Assembly (NCBI GenBank): GCA_964036195.1
Contig: OZ038458.1
Span: 10,057,832 to 10,121,831 of the forward strand
Reading direction: 5' to 3'
DNA: 64,000 nucleotides
DNA from: Sphaerolaimus hirsutus
Taxonomy: Eukaryota > Nematoda > Chromadorea > Monhysterida > Sphaerolaimidae
A model generated the notes under the pieces. It was given only the letters and a program-made list of their open reading frames with translations, made no database searches and had not been told where the DNA came from. The translations under genes and the position numbers were made by a program. Shown here piece after piece: positions 21,301 to 33,600 of the stretch. Each line of letters opens with the position of its first letter. Position 1 is the first letter of the stretch.

Positions 21301-22235
21301 AGAGCTGCCGCGCGTGACATCGGCGCTCATCGTGCCGGCAAGCCAAATGCTCGAGCGCATGTTGGCCTGGTTGGACTTGAACGGGATGATGCGCGCCCCG
21401 ATCCTGTTGTCCATGGTCAACCCGATGCTCCAGGAGAAACTGACCAGCACCACGGCCCCGACGGAGGTCTACGACGCCATGATGTGGGTCCGCGTGGTGG
21501 AAAGGGCGCTGATGTCGCACTTCGAGGGACACCCGCGCATCAGGGTGTTGCCCGCGGTGGACTGGTTGTGCACAAACCTGCCCCGCTACACCGCGGTGCG
21601 CGAAGAGGTCATGGGCTACCTGTTCGGCTGCTCCAGGGACGGCCTGCATGGCTCGAACCTGTTTGACGCAATTACGGCGCGCGAAGCCATAAAAGAACTG
21701 AGCATGTTCGATGTGTGGGTTATTGAAAAGGGCGTAAACAAGTTAACCGCAGAAATGACTAGTTTTTTACCACCCCCCCACTGCTCAGAATTCCCGGCGC
21801 CGGCAGGGAGGGCGGGGGCGGGGCTCGCGATATACTCGCCACCCGTCTCGAGGCCGAACTTATCCCACCGACAGTCAAAGGGGAGTGGCCGGCGTCAACG
21901 GCTGACGGCATTTCTCGTTTGGTGGAGATCCGTTGTTAGAAAGGTATGTTCTGTGGGTGAGGAACTAAGCAGCGAGAATCATGGATGTCCGATTTCTCTT
22001 TTATGCCACACACGACAGTTTGGCTCGTACAAGGCCGTGCATGGCCGGAAACTTGCGATATACCTAAAAATGGTGTATATATTCTCACGCTCACACTCAG
22101 GCACCCCGTCAAAGTTTGGGCAGTTTTACCCGGCGGTTACGTGCGATTTTTTAGCTGTTCGAGCGGGCGTTGATGATTTTTGTTTTTTTGGTTTAGATGT
22201 GTTTTTTGGCACAATTCCAATACGGTGCTGCAATG
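18332..22235 (+). CDS. LINE ORF1-type protein with SGNH-hydrolase-like domain, continuing in frame toward ORF2
   Basis: The frame is open from ATG 18332 to the insertion point (1301 codons). Visible parts are an acidic N-terminus, a coiled coil (RMLKAERRVRTLEKEVEELQ, about residues 315-335), a Gly/Arg-rich stretch (about 730-760), and an SGNH/GDSL-like domain with block I VIGDSSTSR (about 888-896) and block V DGLHGS (about 1103). Esterase-like ORF1 proteins are known from CR1/L2-type LINEs. Seven AT-rich segments have GT...AG ends: 18716-19030, 19763-19888, 20072-20134, 20453-20533, 20603-20662, 21040-21114 and 21734-21788. Six are multiples of three without stops. The seventh (55 nt) shifts frame into an Arg/Gly-rich tail ending at TGA 21903-21905, giving a spliced product of 932 aa. 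Unspliced, the frame continues into the endonuclease. Which form is made is inference. Confidence 0.72.
21734..21788 (+). other. Candidate 55-nt intron deciding the ORF1 C-terminus
   Basis: It starts GTAAAC and ends CTGCTCAG after a pyrimidine-rich run. Removing it moves the frame by one base into a tail of alternating Arg and Gly (RQGGRGRGSR), typical of RGG-type RNA-binding proteins, which stops at 21903-21905. Without splicing the frame passes on toward the endonuclease region. Confidence 0.5.
22232..22235. other. Left target-site duplication (AATG) of the giant LTR element
   Basis: AATG precedes the 5' LTR and is repeated at 51538-51541 directly after the 3' LTR. Dropping the element and one AATG keeps the LINE reading frame open across the join. 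Confidence 0.85.
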
Positions 22236-22250
22236 TGTAATGCGAGAACT

Positions 22251-22308
22251 GACGGCGGGCCACCAAAGTGCCAGACCTATGTCTCTGGGACGGCGACCCA
22301 GCGTCAAT
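22251..22308 (+). ncRNA. Conserved-loop hairpin a (5' LTR)
   Basis: The core at 22271-22288 is CCAGA, loop CCTATGTC, TCTGG. Outer pairing is GACG...CGTC with GGGCC-type bases inside. This is the only 5' LTR copy with T in place of C at loop position 5. Confidence 0.6.
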
Positions 22309-22448
22309 TAACGCTTACAAGCCCTAATTATGGCGCCTTAGCCGCCGGAAACGCCACACGGGCCATCTTTAGACCGAACGACGTCATCACGACGTCGCCC
22401 TATATGAAACCTAACTTATAGGAAACTTATGGCGCGACGGACGCCAGC

Positions 22449-22523
22449 TATGGTAATTGGCGCCAGATCACCAAAGTGCCAGACCTACGCCTCTGGGACG
22501 GTGATTAAGCGCGAATTACCATA
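22449..22523 (+). ncRNA. Conserved-loop hairpin b (5' LTR), best-extended copy
   Basis: The core at 22479-22496 is CCAGA, loop CCTACGCC, TCTGG. Below it ATCACC pairs with GGTGAT, GCGC with GCGC, and TATGGTAATT with AATTACCATA perfectly. This makes an approximately 75-nt three-helix hairpin with small internal loops. Confidence 0.75.
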
Positions 22524-22714
22524 GAACGATATATCGATGGCGCTGTGCCGCCGGCCTTAATTAGCGGAACGGCTTAATTAGCCGCGTCTAGTCGTGAAAA
22601 GACCCGGGTGACGTCATTCGACGTCTCCGGGAATGAAACCTAACTTTTGCGATATTTACGGCGCTTTCATTAAAAAGGAAAAGCAGCGCCGAGCAAAAGT
22701 CGACTCCCTTGAGC

Positions 22715-23158
22715 ATGGCGGCCAAACGAGCGCCGGCGAACGACTTCGACGGCCGCGACAGCGCCGCGTCGCCGCCATTCGACACCCGCCGACCGCCGGA
22801 ACCCGGGAGAGGGGGATTTTGGGTGATTTTGGGCATTTTTGTAGAGTGTCGGATCGGCCGCTTTTGGCCGAGTGCCAACTTTCTGAAAACGGCACCGAGT
22901 GTATTTTCGAGGGGGGCTAAGCGCTGTCGCCGTATTGTGGCGACAGTTTATCGATCAAAACTTGTAAAATTACCCCTACCCAGTCCCCGCGAGCGTCGAC
23001 AGCGTTGGCCGCCGGAAACGTCCGCGGAGCGACAGACTTCGGCCGCTCAGAGTTCTTGGTGGGAGTGGCCACCGGAAGGGAGGGCCCCGATAGCTCCAGA
23101 AGCCTACGCCCTTCGGAGTAGAGACGGGTCAACCCTTCTGGAGGGATATGTGCCGTAG
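22715..23158 (+). CDS. Possible small U3 reading frame (146 aa)
   Basis: ATG in a GAGCATGGCGG context opens a Pro/Arg-rich, GC-rich frame (MAAKRAPANDFDGRDS...) ending at 23158. An identical copy lies in the 3' LTR at 48707-49150. It resembles no known domain and may be chance in GC-rich U3 DNA. Confidence 0.2.
   Translation: MAAKRAPANDFDGRDSAASPPFDTRRPPEPGRGGFWVILGIFVECRIGRFWPSANFLKTAPSVFSRGAKRCRRIVATVYRSKLVKLPLPSPRERRQRWPPETSAERQTSAAQSSWWEWPPEGRAPIAPEAYALRSRDGSTLLEGYVP
23094..23118 (+). ncRNA. Conserved-loop hairpin c (5' LTR), GAAG/CTTC stem
   Basis: CTCC-A-GAAG, loop CCTACGCC, CTTC-GGAG. The stem sequence is entirely different from the CCARR class, yet the loop is the same, so pairing is kept while bases change. 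Confidence 0.7.
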
Positions 23159-23946
23159 GTTAAAAATTAGTAAAGGAAATTGGAAGAATGCCAAAAAGGC
23201 AGTTTTTGTGTGTAGTTTGGCACATATCCCGTAGCCACTGCTGCCACAGGGAGGAGTTTTGTGATTTTGTAGGTTGTAGGAGTAGGTTTAGGTTGTAGGT
23301 GCGCGGTAGGTGCCGCGGTATGTGATCTATGGCGCGTATGGTTGTGTTTATTTATTTGTACTTATTTACTCACTTAACCCCTTCAGTTGTGATAATTGCA
23401 CGTGTTCGTGATTATGTTTTACGTTCGCACTTATTTCTGTGTTTTGCACTTATTTCTGTGTTTTGCACTTTTGCACCTTGTGTTTAGCTTCACGTTGGCC
23501 GATTGGTACGCTGGTTTTGGACGAGCTCACGTTTGAGCAAAATACGGTTGTTTTTGTATTTTGGTCCTTTTGCAGTTGTTTGCAGTTTTCGAGTAGCCTG
23601 TGGGCTTACCCGGCTTGTTTTAATTAAATTACGCTTAGTTTGAGAGTCTCACTCAGTTTGGGTAATTTTAAGCTGTTAGTTTGTGCGTTTACATTCGGTA
23701 GGTTACTGTAGGTAGTTATTTCTTAGTTTGGCACAGTTCCAGGTTTGGTTTTATTAGCTGGCTGAGTGCCAGAAGAAAGGTGTTCCTGAATGTCAAGTCA
23801 CCATTCCCTTGTCCCATTAAAAAGTAACCCTTGTGGTAACATGGCTCTGTTCAACTGAAGTCACTTATTTTCGGTACACTTTCGAATGCACTTTCGTGAT
23901 TGGTTGGCTCCGCCCAGCTGCAAACCAGTTTTGGGCATTTCAGACC

Positions 23947-23984
23947 CATAAAAGAGAGCCCCAATCCAGTGATTGTCATCAGTC
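23947..23984 (+). promoter_or_regulatory. Predicted LTR core promoter (TATA-like box plus TCAGT initiator)
   Basis: CATAAAAG at 23947-23954 is followed about 30 nt later by an initiator-like ATCAGTC with the A at 23981. This TATA-to-start spacing is standard for RNA polymerase II, and TCAGT initiators are typical of invertebrate genes. It would start RNA about 670 nt upstream of the Gag-Pol ATG. The 3' LTR has the same sequence at 49939-49976. Confidence 0.55.
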
Positions 23985-24650
23985 TATTCAATCCAATTCT
24001 AATTACTAAGTCAGTGATTTACCAGCTGAAATGAGCCTACCCTTGGTTATTCATTCTCTGCTAACTCTGGCATAGGCCTTCTCTTCCCTCTGCACGGTGA
24101 CATTTAGGTTCACAGGGGCAGGAGTGGCCACACGGAGCTGCCGGTATAGCTAAGATAGGGTGTTGTATGGGGAGAACCCACCATCTGTGATGCTTACTGT
24201 ACGTCTGGACCTCTGTGGACTTGTTTTAGGCGTAGTATAAACTGAAGTAGGCTGTACACCTATTGACTCGCTCTAGGCTTTCGTAAGGGCCCAAACAGTT
24301 GTGCTACGTCGTTGTAGATTACTTTTGATAGTGGTGCTGTGCCAAGCTAGGACTTAAGTACCTGGACTTGTGTGGTCTCTTACCAGTGCATCGTACTGCT
24401 ATCCTCACCTGTCTGGTTTAGCTTTCATGACCCTGAGTGTTATTTAGTCATTTTTATGTTAATGTTCTGATTTGGAAAGTGGAAAGGTAAATTGGAAATA
24501 TTTAAATACTTTGGAAACTTTATTTGCAACGTGAATTGAGAAACCCAATTAGTGTAATTCAAGCTTACTCTGGTGCGACTAATTCTCTACTTAATCTATT
24601 GGCTCATTCCAGCTAGTGGATCTAATTACTTCTATTCTAACTAGTGAGTC

Positions 24651-27600
24651 ATGATGGAAGTTGCTTTTATTTGCTTGCGTTCGAGTGATGTTCAATTGTC
24701 GGTTTTTGAAGCGTGGGCTAATCTTGTTTCTGTTTTTGAGAATGCGCCAAGTTCTGAAGGTTTCTGGGAGGTTGATAATTTGGAAGTGGGCCCAGTTTTT
24801 GATAGTTTTGAACCCGTGTCGGAAGTGTTTCAAATTCAGCGAAGGGCCACGTACGCGGAAAAGGTTCAGGGCGCCGATGATTTTGTGATTGATTCTGTTT
24901 TGCCCAATGGCGAGATAATTTGTGATGCTTCCCAGCAGTGGTTGCTTGATCACTTGGTCATGGAGCCAGCTTTTATTGAGCCCGGAATTTGTGGTGTTTT
25001 TGAGGGAACTGCTGAAAGGCTGAAGAAATCTGTGCAGCCTAGAAACCTTTGGTATTTGGTGGGTAAGAGAGGGAAATTACAGCCGCACGTGATTCGCCGC
25101 AAGCTTTTGCAATTTGCGCGACCGGACTTTGTTAGCTGTGGCAACCAAGTAGACCGAAAAGCTCAGAAGCCTACGTCCTTCGGAGTAGCTAGGTCGAAAG
25201 GCACCAAGCTGGTGAAGTTTGGCAGACAGGGTTCCCGCGCACGCGGCAAGCGTAGGGCTTGTAGGGCAATTGTTGATCGTCCGGTGGACATTATGCCGCT
25301 CGTTGAATTATCGGAATTGTGCGATTATTTGGTTGGCGTGTTGCCATCGTTTGTCGTTCCACGGGTGCAGAAGGCAGTTAAGTCCCCTGTTAGGTGCTGT
25401 ACATTTGGCGTAATTAGGCAGGATGGGCTGCATGAGCGCATCGTTGAAAGTTCTGACGGAAGTGGACATTGTCCAAGGTGTTGCTATTTGGCCCACAATG
25501 GGATCAGAAGTGAAGTTGCAGTACCCGGGGGTCCGCTATATTATATTGGAGGTCCCACCTCGGGTCACGGCACCGTGTTGCACCCCCCTTTCACCCCCCC
25601 TTCACACCGCACACATAGCCACCCTCCACGCGTACAGGGCGTAGTGTTTCAGCTTAGCCCTATGCTACCGTGCACATACTGGAACCACAAATGTTGGCTT
25701 TTGCGTAAGCGTTTTGAACGTTTGAAATGTGTATCACGCGCTTATTACCGTTTGATTTCTTGGCACACTGCCCCACTCATGATGCACCAGAGTCAAATTT
25801 CCAAATTTGAGAAACTACGATATACCATGCCCTGGCGGCGATTTTTGATGCGAATTTTGAAATTTCCGAAAAACCTTTCATGTCCCGCGTCAGTCAATTG
25901 TCAATTAAAAACTCTCGAAACTCTTGATGTTGAGCCAGAGCTATGTCAATCATGTGAAAAATACGTGACCACTGACTACTCTTATGACTCGTTTGATTAT
26001 CAATACTTATATTTGTCAGTTGACGATGGTGCACCATGGTCCTTTGACGATTCTGAGCAATCAACTGTACTAAGCTCGTCATCGTGTGCTTCAATTGATA
26101 GTGATTCACTAAAATGCCAGACCTACGTCTCTGGGATTGTGGACCAATGTCAATTCGAGCATGATGTGGAATTGGCAGCTGGCCAGTATTCGTATTTGCC
26201 AGCTGATGGTGGTGCATCAGGGTCTTCTGATGACTTTGAGTTTTCAACTGAATGGAGCTTGTCATCGCATGCTTCAATTGACAGTGACTCACTAAAATGC
26301 CAGACCGACGCCTCTGGGATTGCGGGTCACGGCCAATTTGAGCACAGTGTTGACTTGGCAGCTAGCCAGCCTAGTACTCTAGATGACTCTACTTGTGACA
26401 CGGATGTAGCTTTGGAACATGTGTGCTCCACTACCTTGTCTGCGGCCCAATCGTTTCAAACAGTGTTTATTGAGGACTCACTCAATTCTTTCGAAATTAT
26501 TGACGATTATATGGCTGACCCCGCTGCACTGAGTGGAGCACACACGACGCCAGATGCCAATGATAATTACATGGTTCACGCCGCGGATATTAATATGTTG
26601 CAGTATAATTCATCCTTAGGTGTGGTTACTCGCCGCCGCGGCGATTCTAACCAGCAAAGCTTCTTTGAGCTAGACGGTAGGGAACGCGCGCGCCCTGTCG
26701 GTCAATGGGCCAGTACCAGCCGCCACGGTGTTACGTGTAGTGATGTTGGTGATTCTGTGGGTTCTCGGGGCCGGATGTCTGACCTAGCCACCCCAGCATA
26801 TACTGCCGAGCCAGGGATGTCATATGTCAACGAGTCTCGGGATACAGTGTTAAGACGACCCCACGAAGAGTTCCCTCACGCTACTAGTTCTCCGTGCCTG
26901 AGTATTCAATCCCCTAGTAGACCCCCCACCTCTGTCTGTGACCTAAGTACCCCCGTGAAACCACCACCATCCAACCCTACTAGTAGCCCCCAACCACAAC
27001 CTTCCACTGGGCCGGTAAGACAACATCGAGAACTACTGACGAATAACCAATCAGAGATCGACACTATGATTTCCCCCTTGCAACAAGCATGTGAACCTAC
27101 TAAACTATGGGATCACCTGAAACCCTCAGATCAGTGCATTGGGGATGTGTTACAACCCTTTGAAAAACTTCTAAGCGAACTCGATCCCGAGATAAATAAG
27201 TTAGACCAGCTATTGTTTGACCTTGCCACTGTGACATCTTCTGACCCATCCCAGCAAACCACTCTGGATAATGTTACCTCGGCCCTGATGACCCTCCGAA
27301 CGTGGTCACAGGCAATGTTGCCATTCCGTGGATCCCTGCAAGACTCCATTGACCGTACTCTAAGTGTTCACTTGAAACCCCGGGTTGACTCCCTAGCGGG
27401 TGATTTACAGTCCCTACTGAGTAACTTTTGTGCTGATGCGAATGCCCTAACTAAGCCCCCCGTGGATGTGTCCACGCTGGCTCAGAGACAGTCGAACCAG
27501 CAGGTACTGGCAGCGTCAGACCCTGGCCCCGCGCGCCCACAGTCACGCGCCTACCCCGTTCAGTGTGCACTTGCGTTTGTGCAATCCGTTTTGCTCGTTT

Positions 27601-30600
27601 CTGCACAGTCAGCAAGGGATTGGACTACCCTTCGTTCTCAGATTCAGTCGAAATCAACGGCTGGCGTTTTTGGCCTAGAAAATAAGGGAGTATCCCAAAC
27701 AGTGCGCGCTGCAGCTCTGCGTAGTTTGACAGAAGCCTGGGTTTACCTCGATGTGCACCGAACCGGATTTAGCACGTACATGCCATTGCTTGGCACCTTG
27801 CCAGAAACAGCTCGGTACGCTATGGCACAATTTCATGGGTGCATAGCTGAAGGCATTCGCCTCAACCATGCGTTTGCGGATATATTACCTGAGATTAAGC
27901 GCCAAGTTAATGGCCCTGTTGCTCGTAAGACAAGGAAAGAATTACTGGCACATCTTGGTAATACCCTGGACTCTGCCCGGGACCTCTTGTGCCGCTTAGA
28001 GAATTTGGATTTTGCGCAGTACAATGCCCTCTGTGTAATGCATATCGGTCGGGTCTCAGACAGGTGTACCCCCCAGAAATGTCGGTTGGTGTGTCAGAAT
28101 CTGCTGAACAATATTGGTTTTGGATTAGACTGGCTACACCAGTTGCGTGGAAAAACCCCTGTTCCGACACCCAAACCACAACCTCCGAGAGTACTCGAGC
28201 CACACCAGAGCGCGCACCAACCATCAATGTATACTACCCCGTTGAACCGTAGCATTTCAACCTTACCCCCCGCCTGGAATAATGTCTTAGTAGCCCATCT
28301 AATGAGCCCCGATCCTATGCGGCGCTTGGCGACACATCAGTGGCCGCCTGATCCTTCTATCAAAGTGCAAACTGACCCGCCGCGCATTGTACTGACTGAC
28401 TTATCCATGCACGCTTGGGTAGAACCTGTAGGGCCGGAGTTCTCTGTTGGCCCAGTGGCTGAGTTGGATGTCAAAACCACTTGGGTCGGTCGTATTCTGC
28501 CTACAGTCGGTATTATGGACACACCCTGGGCCATCATTGATCCACGGAACACCGATCTCGTGCGCGCGTATTCTAAGTTGTTGATCGCCGCGTATTTTGA
28601 GTCTGAATACATTTTTCAACTCGTGTTTCGTTATGGCTGGTTCCCAGATAGCCTACTCACTGCATTTCAGCGCTGCGCCTTCCTTGTGCAAAAGCTTGTT
28701 GACACGCTTGATCGCTCTATTAAGCATGGTGAGACGGTAGGCATAACAGACACCTATCCGCTACCCGAACAGTACCATATTAATGGCCGCTTTTTGTATA
28801 AGTTGGCTAGTGATGCCCGTCGCGATTACACACAAGTTGGGGCTAACTACAATAAGTTGGCACGACGATACGGGGCGGTGCCTGTGCACACTACTCCGAT
28901 GCTTCCAATTGACCGAAATAATCGCTTCGAGCATTCTCGCCGTCGCTTACAGTTGCCTACCGCTCAAAACGCTCACTCACAGATGGTCCGGGTAACGAAT
29001 AGTGGCAGCTATGATGCTAACGTAGACATGATTCAGCCGGATGATGTAGGAACGCGGGACAACCAATACGACTTTCTGTTGTCGCACCAGGGTTATCAGC
29101 AGCCTGATTCGGCTGGTGGAGCCCCTGTGCCCGCCGCTGTGCAGGCGCCCCAGCGATTATATCACACGGGACACCAGCACACCGGTAGGCTCTCGGTTCC
29201 ACCAGCACACCCTAGCTCTTCTGTAGCACCCACTTCGGCTCTAGATCAACTTAAGTCAGAAATGGACCAAAAATATGCTAATATGCGTGACCAGATGGAG
29301 GCTATGAACGCTAACATGCGAGCCCTATTAGACCAAAAGCGTGCTCAATCACGAGCTCAGCCCCAAGTTTCGCAACCAAATGTATCAAATGATCCGCCTA
29401 GTACCACAACCAGTTCAGATGAGGATTTGGCTAAGCGTATTAAGAAGCTTAAGATGCTTGGTTGTCCCATGTTCTCGGGTAAAACGTCTGTTGATGTCAG
29501 CCAGTGGCTAGCACAGTTCACCGCGAAATGTAAAATTTGCAAAATAGCTTCTGACGAAGAAATGGCTTTGACTCTGGCCGCTGTGTTGGAACATGATGCA
29601 GCTACGCTGTGTTATGGTCAACCGCAGGAAGTCCAGACCTCTTTTACGAAACTGGAGTCAGCTCTTAAAGCTCACTTTGGCCAGGCAAAACATGTGCTAG
29701 CTACATGCCGAGCGATCACACTTATGAACTGGAAACCCAATGATACGATTGATACTGTGCGACGCCGTTTGATGACCGAATCGGCGCAGTTGAAAAATGT
29801 GAATCATAGCGAGCGCGAATTGCGTATGATTGAAGGATTTTTGCACGCTTTGGGTCAGCATAACTCTGAGTTGCGTCAATTAGTGGAGTTAAACTCTGCT
29901 GCACTTGAGTCTTTCGACAAGCTGATCCAGCATGCCAAAGTCGCTCAACAGTCCTTGGAAAACCGTAAGCTTGAGCAAGACCGCTCAGCTAAGGATACTG
30001 AGTTTAAGCGCATGCGCGATGAACTCTCGCAACTGCGGCAGCAAATGTCTAGTGCACGCATGGGCGATAACCGTCAGCAGTTGGGTGGCGGTATGCTAGC
30101 TGGCCAACGGCCAATGTTTCGACCACCGATGGATATGCGCCAAAACCCGCGATTTGCTTTCCCTGCGCCACAAGCGCAGCCTAGTGCTCAACCCCCGTTC
30201 AATGCACAGCGCATGCCGTTTAGACCGCAACGGGATATCCCGCCTATGCGTCTACCTCCTGCCGTACAAGGCCCGCGCTTTGCCCCGCGTCCAACAGTTG
30301 ATGTAGGGCCACCTGTGGTAGCTATCGATAAGCCCGGTCGACAGCCTCCCAATGCTTACAAGAGCTATTTTTGCGACAAATGTAAAATGTCCGGCCATAC
30401 CACTGAAGAGTGTGGTCGTCGTGCAACCGGCCCTACTTCATCTGGCCCTGCACCAGCCCAAACGCCGCGTGAGCCACTTAAGTGTTTTAAGTGCAATAAG
30501 CCTGGCCATTTCTCGCGTGAGTGTCCCGAAAACACGCCTGCGCAGAATGTCAATGAACTGTACGCACAGTATGATATCATACCCGACGATCAAATTGGTT

Positions 30601-33600
30601 ACACTGATTTGCAAGATGATTTAGTTGATGGGGTAGCAGACCCTAACGACTTGCAAGGCTATTATAACGAATACCCTTCGGAAACCATGCATCAGTACCA
30701 ATATGATTACTCGGATATGGTACCACCAGAGACAGACGCATTAGCCGAAGAGGAGAACGACGTGCGTGTAAACTTTCTGGGTTCCTGTCCAGAACTTTAT
30801 AACCATTCTGACTCAACTCCAATAAGTTATTTTGACGTTTGCGTTACGCAGTGGGTGGACACGTCTACCACTGAGCCAAAGGGCGCCGCGCCAAAGTGCC
30901 AGGCCTACGTCCCTGGGACGGCACGCGCGCTCAGTGACTCAGTGACTGGTAGGAGACCCACTGTAAGCTTCTGTAAAACCTTGACTGGTGTTCCCCAGGT
31001 CGATCATGTTTGTGATTCGATTCCACACCCAAGCATTCCGGAAATTCGCATTCAATCTTGCGAACCTGACCAGACCTCAGCCCTCGCGGTAACCACGCAA
31101 AAGTCCCAAGCCTACGCCCCTGGGATTCGTGATATCGCGAGCACTGATGACCTGGAGCATGTAGTACTGAGTAGTCCAAAAGGTGCGCAAGTACAAACAC
31201 AAACGTCTACCTGGACACCATCTATTAATATGTTTCGCCCTATCAACCCCGTGACACACACGTCTGTAGTTGCCGCCCTAGATCTCAGCACTTCGGATGC
31301 TGGCCGAGAAACTTGTCGTGACCGTAGGAAATACTATTGGGAACAACTCTCCCCGGATTTAGGTGTTAAGCGCATGGAATACCAATGTAATGCCGCACAA
31401 GTGGTAGTAACCGAACCATTGGGTGCTCGCTTGCAAAGTGGCAAAATGACGCGTCCAAAGCACACTGTGCGCGATTTAATTACACCTAGTATTTACCACC
31501 GCGCCATAATCCAAGGTGTAGGACCCTATTTAGTATTAGCTGATACTGGCGCGGAATTAAGTGCCATTCCCGTGTCTTTATTAGAGCAAATTGAGAGCCT
31601 TTCAGGGAAATGTTTAGACCGTCGAATCTTTCAATTGGAAAAACCCCTTGTTTGTAAAGGCTATACAGGACATAAACATACGTTACTGTACTCGATCCAA
31701 TTGACAGTCTCGATCGGTACGGAAACACGACGCATAAACTTCGCAATTTCCTTTGAAGGCACTCAGTGCATTATAGGTATTGGTGATTATGCTAAATTTT
31801 GGTTCCTACCTATTTGTCCTGGCGCTTGTATGACTCGACCGGTTATGCACAGCAATAAACGGTATCTCATCCCGGGCGATGAACCTTGTTTGCTCTATGA
31901 AGGGGAAATCCCCTACGTAGACACCGGGTTACGTACAGGCGCCATTGCAAAATCAGGTGAAAATATCCCAGAAGCAATTGAACGAGTTCAATCTAGCAAT
32001 ATTTACACTGTAGGATCACTTTTAGAGCCGTATTTGACCCCGAAAACAGATGTAAATAGGCTTTGCTCTTCGTCACCTGTTCCCTATTTCTCTCCAAGTA
32101 AGGGTACCGGCGCTGTTGGGGTTGTTGCAACGGAAAACTGGGTATGCCCACCGCGCTCCGTGTCTTATGTGCCCGCTGAGTTGACAGGTGATGCCCAGGA
32201 GATACTCACCACGGTTCTTTTTAGCCCACATGCGCACTTTTCCGAAAATTTCGAAAACACCTTGCTACCATTAGAGAACGGGAATGAGCTCTTTGTCCCC
32301 TTTGCAAATCATTCGGATAAGGAGATGGTTTTATTTGCCTGCCAGTCGCTTGGCTGGGCCGAAGAGGTAGTGGTTGAACCGACTAATGACTTCCATATGA
32401 ACGAACTCGCAGTCGAATTTGCCGATGTGTGGTGGCAAACAGTGCAGACACCTCTGTGTAAGGCTCTCTGTGAAGCCAACTTGGCTTCCACGCATGTAGA
32501 ACCCCCTGAGGACCCTGTAATTACCGCCCAGTCACCCCCTGAGACTCGATTACATCAACTTGGAAAAATTCTAGACGAAGGAGTACTTAGTCACCTCCCC
32601 TTGGAAAAGCAACAGGTGTTGCGTGACTGGCTATTAGAACGCCACCACATCTTTTCACTGTCCGATTTTGATATGGGAGACACAGGCGATATAATTTACC
32701 ACCCTATCGAAACTGGAAACTCCCCCCCGATCCAACAGAAAGTCCGTAGATTAGCTATCGGGTTACGTAAGGAAGTTGAACGTCAAGTGCAGCTGTGGCT
32801 GAAATTAGGGATAATTGAGCCGTCAGTGTCCCCTTGGGCATCCCCGATTGTCCCGGTGCGTAAGAAAAATGGCGCGCTGCGATTATGCGTCGATTACCGT
32901 CGCGTGAACCTAGTGACTAAGCGTGATTGTTTTGCACTGCCAAACTGTGCTGACCTGATTGACATGGCTGGACTTGTACATCCCCAGTATTTTTCATCAC
33001 TTGATTTAGCGTCTGGCTACTTGCAGATGCGCATTGACCCTCGGGATATTCCAAAAACTGCATTTACTAGCCATGTCGGTTTGTTTCAGTATAAATTCAT
33101 GCCGTTTGGCCTAGTTAACGCGCCAGCCTCATTTAGTCGGCTCATTGCCAATGTACTTGCGGGATTAGACCCAGACCGCGTGCATTTTTACTTGGACGAC
33201 GTTTTGGTTTGTGCCGAAACTGAGGAACGTATGTACTCACTTTTGGACGACGTCTTTGCTCGTTTCGATCGATACACCCTCAAAGTCGGCATTAAGAAAT
33301 GTGAATTTTTCAAAGAACGCGTTAACTTTCTGGGTTGCGTCCTAACGAGGGAAGGCATCGAAATGCAACAGTCAAAAATCACCACTATCCAAAATTACCC
33401 AGTTCCAGTAACCACTAAGGAAATCCGTCGATTCCTGGGCATGTGTTCCTTTTACCGTCGCTGGGTTGAGGGCTTTTCCTTTATTACACGACCGTTGCAT
33501 TTAAAGATCCAGGGTGCTAAGACTACTTGGGATGACGAATGTCAGGCGGCCTTCGAAGAACTTAAGAAGCGTTTAGTAGAAGGCCCAATTTTAGCCTACC

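Larger units (their letters stand above)
18060..22235 (+). mobile_element. Non-LTR retrotransposon (LINE), left part
   Basis: This is the upstream portion of a LINE whose downstream portion lies at 51542-55838. The 10-bp flanks TACTTAATGA (18050-18059) and TACTAAATGA (55839-55848) differ at one position and may be its target duplication, which would set the outer limits; that is tentative. The left part carries the ORF1-type frame and the start of the frame leading to endonuclease. The LINE was cut by the giant LTR element at the AATG ending at 22235. Confidence 0.6.
22236..25545 (+). repeat. 5' LTR (3310 bp)
   Basis: It has no indel relative to the 3' LTR and one substitution that I noticed. 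By the promoter at 23947-23984, U3 would be about 22236-23980 and R-U5 about 23981-25545. It contains four of the conserved hairpins (22251-22308, 22449-22523, 23094-23118, 25161-25189) and the first 298 codons of the Gag-Pol frame. I found no AATAAA in the predicted R-U5. Confidence 0.95.
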
